This document shows, piece after piece, positions 56,115 to 64,000 of a DNA stretch of 64,000 bases. Numbering within the stretch: position 1 is the first letter of the stretch; each line of letters opens with the position of its first letter. The translations under genes and the position numbers were made by a program. The stretch comes from Falsiruegeria litorea R37 (GTDB lineage Bacteria > Pseudomonadota > Alphaproteobacteria > Rhodobacterales > Rhodobacteraceae): assembly GCF_900172225.1 (NCBI RefSeq), contig NZ_FWFO01000001.1:930001-994000 (forward strand). Reading direction: 5' to 3'. Below the pieces are notes generated by a model. It was not told the origin of the DNA and searched no databases. It was given only the letters and a program-made list of their open reading frames with translations.

Positions 56115-58354
56115 CGGAAGAGCGAACAAGATACGGCCCTGGACGTTATGCCGACCATGACATGACACTGGCGGAACTCTTCCGTCAGTCCTTGTCGTTT
56201 GTGCGTCGACACCTCTGGCGGATCGTGATCTTGGGGTTGTTGTGTGCCTGCGCGACGCTCTATGCGGCGTTGAATATGGAAAGGCTCTACAAAAGCTCTG
56301 CGCAGTTGATGATCGAGCGGCCGGCAACCAACCCGATAGAAGAAGAAAGCCCGACCTTTCCTGCAATCGGTACCAGCTATGTCGACGGGCAAATTCTGGT
56401 GATCGAAGCCGACGACACATTGCTCAAAGTGATCGAGCGCGCCGATTTGACGTCCGAACCGTTCTTTCAGTCCAAACCGCCCAACTATCTGGATTTGGCG
56501 GTCAGATACATCAAGCAATTGGTTCCAAGCGACCGGCAGAAAGGGCGGGGTCCATTGCCCTCGGACGCGCCCGATCCCGCGGCATTGAGTGCGCGAAAAA
56601 CGCTCGATGATGCGCTGACGGTGTCGCGCGAAGGAGAAACCAACGTTATCACAATCGATGTTCGGGCCAATTCGCCCAAGCTTGCCCATCGGGTGACCCA
56701 AGCCGTTGTGGCCACTTATGTCGACCTGCGGATCAATCAACGTCGTGACGATGCGTTGCAGATGTCTGCCTGGATCGGCGCCCGGGCCGAGGAGTTGCGA
56801 CAAGAGGTCGAAATCGCTGAAAAGGCCGTTACCGATTTTCGCGTAAAACACGGGCTGATTGGCGAGGCCGATGGGGCCTCGCTCAGCGATCAACAGAGCA
56901 CGGAGCTCAACGCCGAATTGGTGCGAGCCCGGTCTGATCTCGCACTAAAGCGCGCAGCTTATGAACGTGCGCAAGCCTTGTTGGACGGCGGCGGAGACAT
57001 TCTGGACCTGCCCGAAGTGCAATCATCCGAAATTCTGACCGAGTTGCGTCAGCAACTGCTCCAGGTCGAATTGCGCGAACGGGATCTGAGCGCCACTTCG
57101 CGCGGGGACAACGCGCGTCTGGATCAGGTGCGTCAGATCCGAGCTGCCATTGAACGCCAGATCGACCGGCAGGTGCGGCGCATCGTGAATGTTTTGGGCA
57201 ACGAGGTCGAAACGCTCGAAAATCGTACCCGCCTGCTCAGTGAAGCGCTGCTGCGCGCCAGTGGGCAATCCAAGATCGAAATCCGCAACAATGTCGATCT
57301 GCAACAGCTTGAACGCGTGGCCGAAGCGTATCGCCTGCGGTATGAAACCTATCTGAACAACGCAGGTCTTGCCGAAGAACTCAGTTCTTTCTCAACCAGC
57401 GGGACGCAGGTGGTCACCAGCGCCACGACCCCGCTCGAACCTGTGTACCCTCCGGTTCGGGTCTTCGTCATATTCGGGTTCATGTTCGGTGCTCTGATTG
57501 CCGTTCTCTGGGGCCTCGCAAGAGAGGCTCTTGATACCACCGTTCGCACAGTGGCCCAGATCGAAGGTGCCTTGGGCGTGCAGATTCTGGTGCAACTGCC
57601 CAAACTGGACAAGCGTCAAGCCATTCCTGCGGTCATCGAAGAAGAGCCGCTGTCGCCCTTTACTGAAACCGTGGCAGCGCTGCGCTATTCGGTCAGCGCC
57701 GATCACCAAGGCAGCGATACGGCACCGGTGATCTATCTGGCCTCGACCGCTCCGCTTGAAGGCAAGACGTCGATCGCGGCCTCTTTGGCAACGTCTGGCA
57801 GTGTGGCTGGGCAGCGGGTTCTGCTCATTGACGGAGATCTGCGTCGTGCCGGCCTGTCGGATAAGTTTGGTCTCGCCAACGAGATTGGTCTGGCGGATAT
57901 CCTGCTCGGCGCCGGTTGGCAGTCCAGCCCAAATGTACAGGATGGTGTTTTGGATGTCCTGCCTGCGGGTATTCTGACGGATATGCCAATCAACGCACTG
58001 GAATCACCACACCTTGCTGCGTTTCTTGAACAGGCTCGGAGCGACTATGATCTCATTGTGATCGACGGTCCGCCCGCGGCCAACGTGGCCGATTGTGCGA
58101 TCCTGTCCCGCCACAGTGATCGCATCTTGTTTGTTGTCCGCTGGGGACAAACCCAAATCGACGGCGCCCGCCGTGCCTTGGCCCGTCTGCCGCGCAAGAA
58201 ATTGGCGGGTGTCGTTCTTAATTTCAGCGAGCTGAATGAAGATCCCTGGTTGGGCGAGACATATCGCCTTTATGGTCGATCGGGTGCACGAACGGCGCGT
58301 AAATCGCGAAGCGGCAAGGTCACGTCACTCTCGGATTGGGGGCGCCGGGCATGA
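56111..58354 (+). CDS. Polysaccharide co-polymerase with tyrosine autokinase domain (Wzc-like)
   Basis: A 747-residue protein. A Wzz chain-length domain has membrane segments at ~residues 36-56 and ~450-472, with long periplasmic coiled coil between. The C-terminal BY-kinase domain has Walker A STAPLEGKTSIAASLA, Walker A' VLLIDGDLRRAGL and Walker B LIVIDGPPA. It sets chain length and export. The C-terminal tyrosine cluster is sparse (only ETYRLYG is seen), so autophosphorylation on a multi-Tyr tail is uncertain. It is overlapped by the polymerase gene (ATGA). Confidence 0.92.
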   Translation: MTEERTRYGPGRYADHDMTLAELFRQSLSFVRRHLWRIVILGLLCACATLYAALNMERLYKSSAQLMIERPATNPIEEESPTFPAIGTSYVDGQILVIEADDTLLKVIERADLTSEPFFQSKPPNYLDLAVRYIKQLVPSDRQKGRGPLPSDAPDPAALSARKTLDDALTVSREGETNVITIDVRANSPKLAHRVTQAVVATYVDLRINQRRDDALQMSAWIGARAEELRQEVEIAEKAVTDFRVKHGLIGEADGASLSDQQSTELNAELVRARSDLALKRAAYERAQALLDGGGDILDLPEVQSSEILTELRQQLLQVELRERDLSATSRGDNARLDQVRQIRAAIERQIDRQVRRIVNVLGNEVETLENRTRLLSEALLRASGQSKIEIRNNVDLQQLERVAEAYRLRYETYLNNAGLAEELSSFSTSGTQVVTSATTPLEPVYPPVRVFVIFGFMFGALIAVLWGLAREALDTTVRTVAQIEGALGVQILVQLPKLDKRQAIPAVIEEEPLSPFTETVAALRYSVSADHQGSDTAPVIYLASTAPLEGKTSIAASLATSGSVAGQRVLLIDGDLRRAGLSDKFGLANEIGLADILLGAGWQSSPNVQDGVLDVLPAGILTDMPINALESPHLAAFLEQARSDYDLIVIDGPPAANVADCAILSRHSDRILFVVRWGQTQIDGARRALARLPRKKLAGVVLNFSELNEDPWLGETYRLYGRSGARTARKSRSGKVTSLSDWGRRA

Positions 58355-59697
58355 GCGCCGAGGTCGCAGGGGCAGATGTTTCGCCGTTCCTGCGTCTGGC
58401 GGTGACAGCGGCGCTGGCAACCGTGACGTTGACTTGGGTGCCGGTGGCTTCGGTTGGCGGGTTCGATCTGCGATTGCCGTATATGATGGCCATGATCCTT
58501 GGTGCGGTTCTGTGTGCTTTCCCATCACAGTTTGCCACTGGGGTCAGTTTGCTGTTGCGAATGATCCTTCCGTGGTTGGCCGCCTATGTGCTGTACCTGA
58601 TGCTGTTGCAGGTCAATCTGGCCGGAGGGCCGACAAAGGGCATGGTGTTCCGACAGGTCTTTTTCCTGGCTTGTGCGCTGACTGTGGCCATTGGGCTGGT
58701 GGGCACGCGTGCCGACGCACGCATCCTGCGGCAGGGGGGGATGTTGGCAATTGTCGGATTTTTTGCCTTTACCGAATACTTGGCCCGGCAGATCGGTCTC
58801 AGTTGGATCAGTACCCTAGTGCATTTCCTGTCGACCGGGGATCTGGGCTTTGTTTTCTATCATTTCTTGCGCGAAATGTTCCAGATGGTTGCACCCGAAG
58901 GGGTGGATGTCCCGGCATCGAACAAGAACATTGTTGCGGTGTGCATGTTCATCGCCATGGTTTTGATGCGCGCAGGCTACACCGGCAAAGGTGCGGATCG
59001 TATCGGCGGGATCATCACAGTTGTCACGCTGCTGACGCTTGTTGTGTTCAACACACGTTCGGTTCTGCTGATGTCTGCTATTGGCATTCCGCTTGCCGCC
59101 TGGATCGGGCTGGTCTGCCGCGGCGTCCAAAGCCCCGGCGAGTTCTATTTGAAAACCGCCCTGATTGTGCTGAGCGCCCTTGCTTTGATCCTGGTGCTAT
59201 CAGCAGGATCGGCCGCAATGGACCAAATCACCGCGCGCCTGTCGTTCGAGGATCAATCAACAGAGGGGCGGTTCAACCAATATTCCTGGGCTTTCAGTCG
59301 TATCGAACAAAACCCGTTGGTGGGCTCTGGCCTGATCGAGTTTCAGGGCCAGAATGTCCACAACCTGTTCATCGGTGCCTGGTTGCACGCCGGGTTGGTG
59401 CCCTTCTTGCTGGTGGTGACGGCCTATTTGGGGCTTTTCCTGTCTTGGGTCCTTTTTGTGTTCCGGCTTGTGGCCGCGCCTGGCAGTTGGGTCTTGCCGG
59501 TGCGGGTTGAATGGGTGGCGATCCTGCCGCTTTTACCTTTGTTTCGGGTTTGGGTCGCAGGCGACGCGGGTCATCCGGGGTTTGGCGAATGGATCGGTTT
59601 CGGCGCCTTTTTCGGGTTGGTCTTGGCGAACCGACGCGCAAGAAATCAAGACAAGAGTTTCGTGTTGCATCCTGCCTACAGGGTTGCGCCCTCGTGA
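58351..59697 (+). CDS. O-antigen ligase/polymerase-like membrane protein (Wzy-like)
   Basis: A 448-residue membrane protein with about eleven hydrophobic segments and the Wzy_C signature loop, RFNQYSWAFSRIEQNPLVG followed by GQNVHNLFIGAWLHAGL, in which the His next to Asn is characteristic. It probably polymerises repeating units at the periplasmic face. The ATG at 58351 overlaps the kinase stop. Distinguishing polymerase from ligase is not possible from sequence alone, but the locus context favours polymerase. Confidence 0.86.
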   Translation: MSAEVAGADVSPFLRLAVTAALATVTLTWVPVASVGGFDLRLPYMMAMILGAVLCAFPSQFATGVSLLLRMILPWLAAYVLYLMLLQVNLAGGPTKGMVFRQVFFLACALTVAIGLVGTRADARILRQGGMLAIVGFFAFTEYLARQIGLSWISTLVHFLSTGDLGFVFYHFLREMFQMVAPEGVDVPASNKNIVAVCMFIAMVLMRAGYTGKGADRIGGIITVVTLLTLVVFNTRSVLLMSAIGIPLAAWIGLVCRGVQSPGEFYLKTALIVLSALALILVLSAGSAAMDQITARLSFEDQSTEGRFNQYSWAFSRIEQNPLVGSGLIEFQGQNVHNLFIGAWLHAGLVPFLLVVTAYLGLFLSWVLFVFRLVAAPGSWVLPVRVEWVAILPLLPLFRVWVAGDAGHPGFGEWIGFGAFFGLVLANRRARNQDKSFVLHPAYRVAPS

Positions 59698-61004
59698 ATG
59701 ATCCCAAGACCAACGCTGCACCGCTACGCCCATCCCTGCGGCGCAACGTGTTTTTTGCGGCCATCGGGCGTGGGTATCTGGCGCTGACGCAATTGGCGCT
59801 GATCATGGTCACAGCGCATCTGGGGCAGGTCGAAGATGTGGGCGCGCTCACTTTGGCGACGGCCGTGGTCACGCCGCTCTTCTTTCTGGCTTCGCTGGGG
59901 ATGCGCGAAGTGCACACGGTCGATGATCTGACACGATTTTCTCGGGCCGACTATGTCGCGCTGCGCTTTGTTGGTGGCGTTCTGGCCCTGGCCTTGACGG
60001 GGGTACTTGCCTTCACCGTGTTCGCGGGATTGGGGGGCACGGTACAAAGCACGTTTCTGCTGCTTGCCTTGGTGAGGTTCTTTGGCACCCAGTCCGATTT
60101 GAACCATGGCATGTTCCAGCGAGCCGAGCGATTGGATTACGTTGCCTGGTCCATTCTCGTCCGCGGATCGGCCGGGTTCATTGCCTTTGCTGTTGCCTTC
60201 TGGGTGTGGCGCAACTTGCCGTTGGCCTTGTGCTTTCAAGCGCTCGCCTGGGCGCTGGCCTATCGGGTTGCGGATCTGCAACTGCTTGATCGGTTGGGGC
60301 AGCGGCTGGCCTGGAGTGACATTCTGTCGATCGACGGGCGCAAACTGATGCATTTGACCTGGTGGCTCCTGCCCGTGGGATTGGCACTGTTGCTGGCACG
60401 CGGAGCAATCAGCGTGCCCTCGGTCGTACTCGAGCGGTCGGAAGGCTTGGCAGCTGTGGGGCTGTTCGGGGCGCTTGCCTATGTGCATACCGGGCTCAGC
60501 ATGTTGGCCAACACTCTGGGCAGCGCCACCGCTGCGCGTCTGCGCAAGCACATCCGGTTCCAGGAAACACAGACGTTGCGCCGTCTGATGCGGCGGTTGA
60601 TCGGGATGTCGATGGGTATGGCGGTGGTTTTTGTTGCGGTGGCGTGGATGTTCGGTGCGCCGATTCTGACTTGGATGTTCGGGCCAGAATATGCCGCCCG
60701 CACGCTGTTCACGGTCATCGTCTTCGGCTCGTCAATGACCCTGCTGGCTGCGCCGCTGATCACGCTGCTGACAGCGGCGCAGATGCTGCAGGTGCGGTTG
60801 GTGATTGCGGCCGTCTCGTTCGGGGTTGCATTGGTGGCGAGCATGGTGCTGATCCCGGAGCATGGGACCATGGGTGCCGCTTGGGCTTTTGTCCTGACTT
60901 GCGGGGCGCAATTGGGGGCGACCTGTATGACGACCTGGTTACGCCGAGCGGACATTCTGGGCGGCGCTGGAGTGTCATCAAATGGGCATGAGGTTGAAGG
61001 GTGA
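59694..61004 (+). CDS. Polysaccharide flippase (Wzx-like)
   Basis: A 436-residue membrane protein of the MOP superfamily with about twelve hydrophobic segments. The N-terminal LRRNVFFAAIGRGYLALTQL and the mid-region TWWLLPVGLALLLARGAI, VGLFGALAYVHTGLSMLANT are typical of Wzx flippases, which move lipid-linked units across the inner membrane. The GTG at 59694 overlaps the polymerase stop (GTGA); the longer frame that opens at 59511 lies inside the previous gene and is not used. Confidence 0.86.
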   Translation: MNDPKTNAAPLRPSLRRNVFFAAIGRGYLALTQLALIMVTAHLGQVEDVGALTLATAVVTPLFFLASLGMREVHTVDDLTRFSRADYVALRFVGGVLALALTGVLAFTVFAGLGGTVQSTFLLLALVRFFGTQSDLNHGMFQRAERLDYVAWSILVRGSAGFIAFAVAFWVWRNLPLALCFQALAWALAYRVADLQLLDRLGQRLAWSDILSIDGRKLMHLTWWLLPVGLALLLARGAISVPSVVLERSEGLAAVGLFGALAYVHTGLSMLANTLGSATAARLRKHIRFQETQTLRRLMRRLIGMSMGMAVVFVAVAWMFGAPILTWMFGPEYAARTLFTVIVFGSSMTLLAAPLITLLTAAQMLQVRLVIAAVSFGVALVASMVLIPEHGTMGAAWAFVLTCGAQLGATCMTTWLRRADILGGAGVSSNGHEVEG

Positions 61005-61873
61005 TGCGTGTGACGGTGGGCATCGCTTCGACCGGGCGCGCGGTTGTTTTGCGGCAGATGCTGTCTTACATGAGCACCCTCGACGACTTGCCCGACAGGG
61101 TCGTGGTGAGTATTGCCGCGCGAGATGATTTTGAGGGTCCCCCACCAGATGATCTGCCGTTCGAGCTTTTGGTGATCACTTCGCCAAAAGGTAGCTCAGC
61201 GCAGCGCAACGCCATCCTGAAAGGCGAAGCCGACAGCGATGTGGTTTTGTTTCTCGACGACGACTTTCTGATTTCTCAAGGCTACATCACAGAGCTTCGG
61301 AGCCTGTTCGCCCGGGACCCGTCTATCCTGATCGCAACCGGGTGCGTGCTGGCTGACGGGGCCAAGGGGCCGGGTTTGGCGTTTGAAGATGCGGTTGAGT
61401 TGCTTCACAGTGCAGGACCTGCTGAAGCCTCACAGCCACAAGACGTTCGCTCAGGCTATGGCTGCAACATGGCGATGCGGATGATCGGACAGCCAGAGCT
61501 GTTTGACGAGGCCTTGCCACTTTATGGCTGGCTGGAGGATCTGGATCTGTCGCGTCGCGTCGCGCGACGGGGCAGGGTGGTTCGGTCTGACGGGTTGAAG
61601 GGTGTTCACCTTGGAACCAAGAACGGGCGAACCCCTGGAATTCGGCTGGGGTATTCGCAAATTGCCAACCCCGTCTACATGCTTGGCAAGGGCACGCTGG
61701 GTTGGCGCCATGCTCTGCGGTTGATGGTGCGGAACATCGCGGCCAATCTGTTGGGGTCGGTTCATCCGCCACCCTACCTTGATCGCAGGGGGCGGTTGCG
61801 GGGCAATCTGATCGCAATTGGCGAGGTGCTGTGCCGTCGCAGTAATCCCGCGCGCATACTGGAGTTGGAGTAA
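61004..61873 (+). CDS. GT2-type glycosyltransferase
   Basis: A 289-residue GT-A glycosyltransferase. The metal-binding DxD region reads VVLFLDDDFLISQGYI after KGSSAQRNAIL, and the acceptor-side ED motif lies in YGWLEDLDLSRRVAR. It should add a sugar to the growing unit. The ATG at 61004 shares its A with the flippase stop; a GTG codon just before is an alternative start. It is the last gene of the overlapping run. Confidence 0.88.
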   Translation: MRVTVGIASTGRAVVLRQMLSYMSTLDDLPDRVVVSIAARDDFEGPPPDDLPFELLVITSPKGSSAQRNAILKGEADSDVVLFLDDDFLISQGYITELRSLFARDPSILIATGCVLADGAKGPGLAFEDAVELLHSAGPAEASQPQDVRSGYGCNMAMRMIGQPELFDEALPLYGWLEDLDLSRRVARRGRVVRSDGLKGVHLGTKNGRTPGIRLGYSQIANPVYMLGKGTLGWRHALRLMVRNIAANLLGSVHPPPYLDRRGRLRGNLIAIGEVLCRRSNPARILELE

Positions 61874-61919
61874 TCGATGCAATTGCCCGACTGTGTTCAA
61901 ACCGTGGGGAGGACTTGAG

Positions 61920-62705
61920 ATGGATTTGATCGGTCGTGCGCGCCGGGTCAATCAGGCGATGCTGAACCGCTTGGCACCGCAGCGGTTCGTCTTTCACCAC
62001 GTGCCGAAATGCGGTGGTACGTCTGTCGGACGCGCGCTGAGGATGCGCTATTTGTCCAGCCAGGCAACGGTCAAGCCTGAGGCCTCGTTCCGCGCGTTGC
62101 AGACCTTTACCGGGCGCACCGACACCGAGCGCCTGATGCTAGAGGTCAACGATTTGCGCAAACAGATGCTGCTCTATCTGATGTTCGACGACGTGCGCTG
62201 CATCTCATCCCACGTGCCATTTTCGAGCGCGGCACATGCCCAGTTCCGGGACAGTTACAGTTTCATCACGCTGCTGCGAGAGCCGGTTTCACGGTTTCTA
62301 TCGCACTACAATTGGAGCCGGAACAGGCCTGATTCACACGGTCATATTTCAGATGAATTCGATGTGTTTCTGACAACTCAACGGGCCAGAGCAATGGGGG
62401 CGGAGTTCGTGGAAATCTTTGCCGACTTGTCCGCTGAGGCCAACCTGCGCGCGCCCGAGGCCATCGACCGGGCGGTGCAACATCTTGAAGGGTTCGATCT
62501 TGTCGGGCGTCTCGACGATCTGGACGGTTTTGCTCATGGCATTCGCCAGGTGCTTGGTGTGAGGGTGCGGTTCAAGCATGAAAACAAGACCAGCTTGGGC
62601 GCAAGCAAAGTAACCCGCGCCGGGCTGACGGACGCGCAACTGGCCCTGGTGCGCGATATCTGCGCCCCGGACATTCAGGTTTGGAACCGAATTTTCCCGT
62701 CTTAG
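61920..62705 (+). CDS. Sulfotransferase family 2 protein
   Basis: A 261-residue sulfotransferase. The 5'-phosphosulfate loop FHHVPKCGGTSVGRALR is near the N-terminus and the 3'-phosphate site is TLLREPVSRFLSHYNW. The form with HxPKxGGT resembles carbohydrate (heparan 2-O) sulfotransferases. The start at 61920 follows ggggagga. It is the second sulfotransferase of the locus, and its 3' end overlaps the convergent aminotransferase gene by four bases. Confidence 0.88.
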   Translation: MDLIGRARRVNQAMLNRLAPQRFVFHHVPKCGGTSVGRALRMRYLSSQATVKPEASFRALQTFTGRTDTERLMLEVNDLRKQMLLYLMFDDVRCISSHVPFSSAAHAQFRDSYSFITLLREPVSRFLSHYNWSRNRPDSHGHISDEFDVFLTTQRARAMGAEFVEIFADLSAEANLRAPEAIDRAVQHLEGFDLVGRLDDLDGFAHGIRQVLGVRVRFKHENKTSLGASKVTRAGLTDAQLALVRDICAPDIQVWNRIFPS

Positions 62706-63832
62706 GCCGCCAGTTTCCTGGCCAAGTATCGCACGACCGGCATGGGAACATCCGGCATGGAATTGATCGCGCAGCTGCGTTTAAGCAGATCAATCGTCTT
62801 TGGGCAGCTTTCCGGGCCCGGACCGTTCGGATTGCCCGCCCAGGCCCAAGGGGTGACCCCGGGATGCGCCATCTTGCGGGTCAGGATCGGCTCCCATTCG
62901 GTGTAGACATGTTTCGAGCTGTCAAACAGTCGTCTCGCTCCACGGCGTTCTGCGAATTGAATGGCTTCTCCTTCAGCGTCAAAGGTCAAAACCAAGCTGG
63001 CAGTCGGCCCGTTCCCGTGAGGCTTAGCAATCGGGTAGCCGTTGCGTTCAAGCATGTCAGCCATCATGGTGACACGCCGCAACATGCGGTTGATCCTACC
63101 TTGCAGCTTGCGCAGCTGAACGCGCAAGATCGCCCCCTGGATCTCGCTGATGCGAAAGTTGTTGCCCAGGAATATCTCGTTCGTGTCCAAGGTGTTGGCT
63201 TGTCGAAACCCCAGCCCCATGTCGTGCGCGTTTCGGGCTCGGTCGATCAAGGTCGCATTGCTGGTCAGGACGGCGCCGCCTTCGCCGCAGGTCATGTTTT
63301 TGTGCTGATTGAAACTGAACGTCCCAATGTCGCCCAGTGTTCCCAGAACGCGGCCGTTGTAGCGGATGCCAACCGCCTGACAGGCGTCTTCGATCACCTT
63401 TAGGCCATGCTCTTGGGCAATTGGTAGAATGCGGTCCATGTCACAGGGCCGATTGAGCATATGGACGGGGATAACCGCCCGGCTGCGTGGGGTGATCTTG
63501 GCGGCAAAATCTTTCGCGTCCAGGGTCAGGGTTTCGTCCACCTCGACCAGAACCGGCACTGCGCCCACTTGCAAAACCGCGCCAGCGCTGGCCATCCAAG
63601 TGTAGGCGGGCACCAGCACCTCGTCCCCGGGACCAACACCGCAGGCCTGCAGAGCCGCGATCAAAGCCGCTGTACCGCTGGATACAGCCAACGCATGATT
63701 GCAGCCTGCGAACCCGGCCAATTCGTTTTCAAACCGGTCACAGGCCCCGCCCGCGCGTTCGGTGCGAGTCAAGGTGCCGCCAGCGATGACGCGCCCGACG
63801 GCCAGCCATTCACGAAACCCCAGCCGTGCCAT
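62702..63832 (-). CDS. DegT/DnrJ/EryC1-family aminotransferase
   Basis: A 376-residue PLP enzyme of the nucleotide-sugar aminotransferase family. The cofactor Lys is in FSFNQHKNMTCGEGG (~residue 186), with HALAVSSGTAALIAALQACG near the N-terminus and NNFRISEIQGAILRVQL in the middle. It normally aminates a keto-sugar for polysaccharide synthesis. It lies at the edge of the exopolysaccharide locus on the opposite strand, convergent with the sulfotransferase gene. The 168 bp upstream to the window end hold no further gene. Confidence 0.9.
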   Translation of the reverse strand: MARLGFREWLAVGRVIAGGTLTRTERAGGACDRFENELAGFAGCNHALAVSSGTAALIAALQACGVGPGDEVLVPAYTWMASAGAVLQVGAVPVLVEVDETLTLDAKDFAAKITPRSRAVIPVHMLNRPCDMDRILPIAQEHGLKVIEDACQAVGIRYNGRVLGTLGDIGTFSFNQHKNMTCGEGGAVLTSNATLIDRARNAHDMGLGFRQANTLDTNEIFLGNNFRISEIQGAILRVQLRKLQGRINRMLRRVTMMADMLERNGYPIAKPHGNGPTASLVLTFDAEGEAIQFAERRGARRLFDSSKHVYTEWEPILTRKMAHPGVTPWAWAGNPNGPGPESCPKTIDLLKRSCAINSMPDVPMPVVRYLARKLAA

Positions 63833-64000
63833 CAGGGCATTCCGATACTGGATATACCGGAATGGGTCTGAAAACAGACGGTTGCCGCGTGGGGCAGATT
63901 ATATGACACTTTGCTATGCATCCCGGTCACTAAAGCAAAATTCTGATGTCCATTCAAAGTCTCAATGAGGTCGAGACCTCAAACCCTTTGCGCGCCGATC

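Overview
The window is a piece of an alphaproteobacterial chromosome, most likely a marine member of the Rhodobacteraceae (Roseobacter group). This is inferred from GC-rich coding sequence, a B12-dependent ribonucleotide reductase, the neighbourhood hisD / UPF0262 / low-molecular-weight phosphatase, a DUF2948 gene beside murA, the infA-maf-rng-yacG-tRNA-Phe block, and polyamine synthesis through carboxyspermidine. No species is claimed.

Layout. 1-1240: the 3' end of nrdJ, a strong terminator and a decayed IS3-type transposase. 1303-9864: a six-gene minus-strand operon (oligopeptide-type ABC transporter, trimethylamine-dehydrogenase-like flavoenzyme, cupin) facing a divergent helix-turn-helix regulator across a repeat-rich operator-like region. 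9945-11408: gene remnants and a CBS-GGDEF protein. 11845-17923: tRNA-Thr and a housekeeping series (murA, DUF2948, GNAT, hisD, UPF0262, phosphatase, SnoaL-like, GNAT). 18340-26728: an accessory segment with two IS5-family copies of one type (one frameshifted, one truncated), an apparently complete IS427-type element, an RTX protein cut off by an IS, its type I secretion pair, a BMT5-like methyltransferase gene (frameshifted) overlapping an ALKBH8-like dioxygenase, and fragments of an integrase and a HerA/TraD-like ATPase. It ends exactly at the 3' end of tRNA-Phe. 26729-28889: tRNA-Phe, yacG, rng, maf, infA.

28980-41076: an operon of MmgE/PrpD, MttB-like methyltransferase and nitrilase-family amidase with a divergent LysR regulator; an exported D-aminoacylase-like amidohydrolase; katG; and a membrane protein / response regulator / histidine kinase operon. 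41165-45995: a catabolic operon (diaminopropionate ammonia-lyase-like enzyme, M20 deacylase, M24 peptidase, Asp/Glu-racemase-type enzyme) with a divergent Lrp regulator. 46418-51674: a polyamine operon (speA, carboxyspermidine dehydrogenase, carboxyspermidine decarboxylase, agmatinase) that should convert arginine through agmatine and putrescine to spermidine. 51938-63832: an exopolysaccharide locus with sugar-phosphate transferase, Wzc-type tyrosine kinase, polymerase or ligase, flippase, three glycosyltransferases, two sulfotransferases and a DegT aminotransferase, suggesting a sulfated surface polymer. The last 168 bases hold no gene that I can support.

The observation most worth following is the BMT5-like / ALKBH8-like pair at 24070-25254. 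A SAM methyltransferase domain and a 2-oxoglutarate dioxygenase are translationally overlapped, which recalls the methylation-plus-hydroxylation chemistry of eukaryotic ALKBH8 on tRNA uridine.
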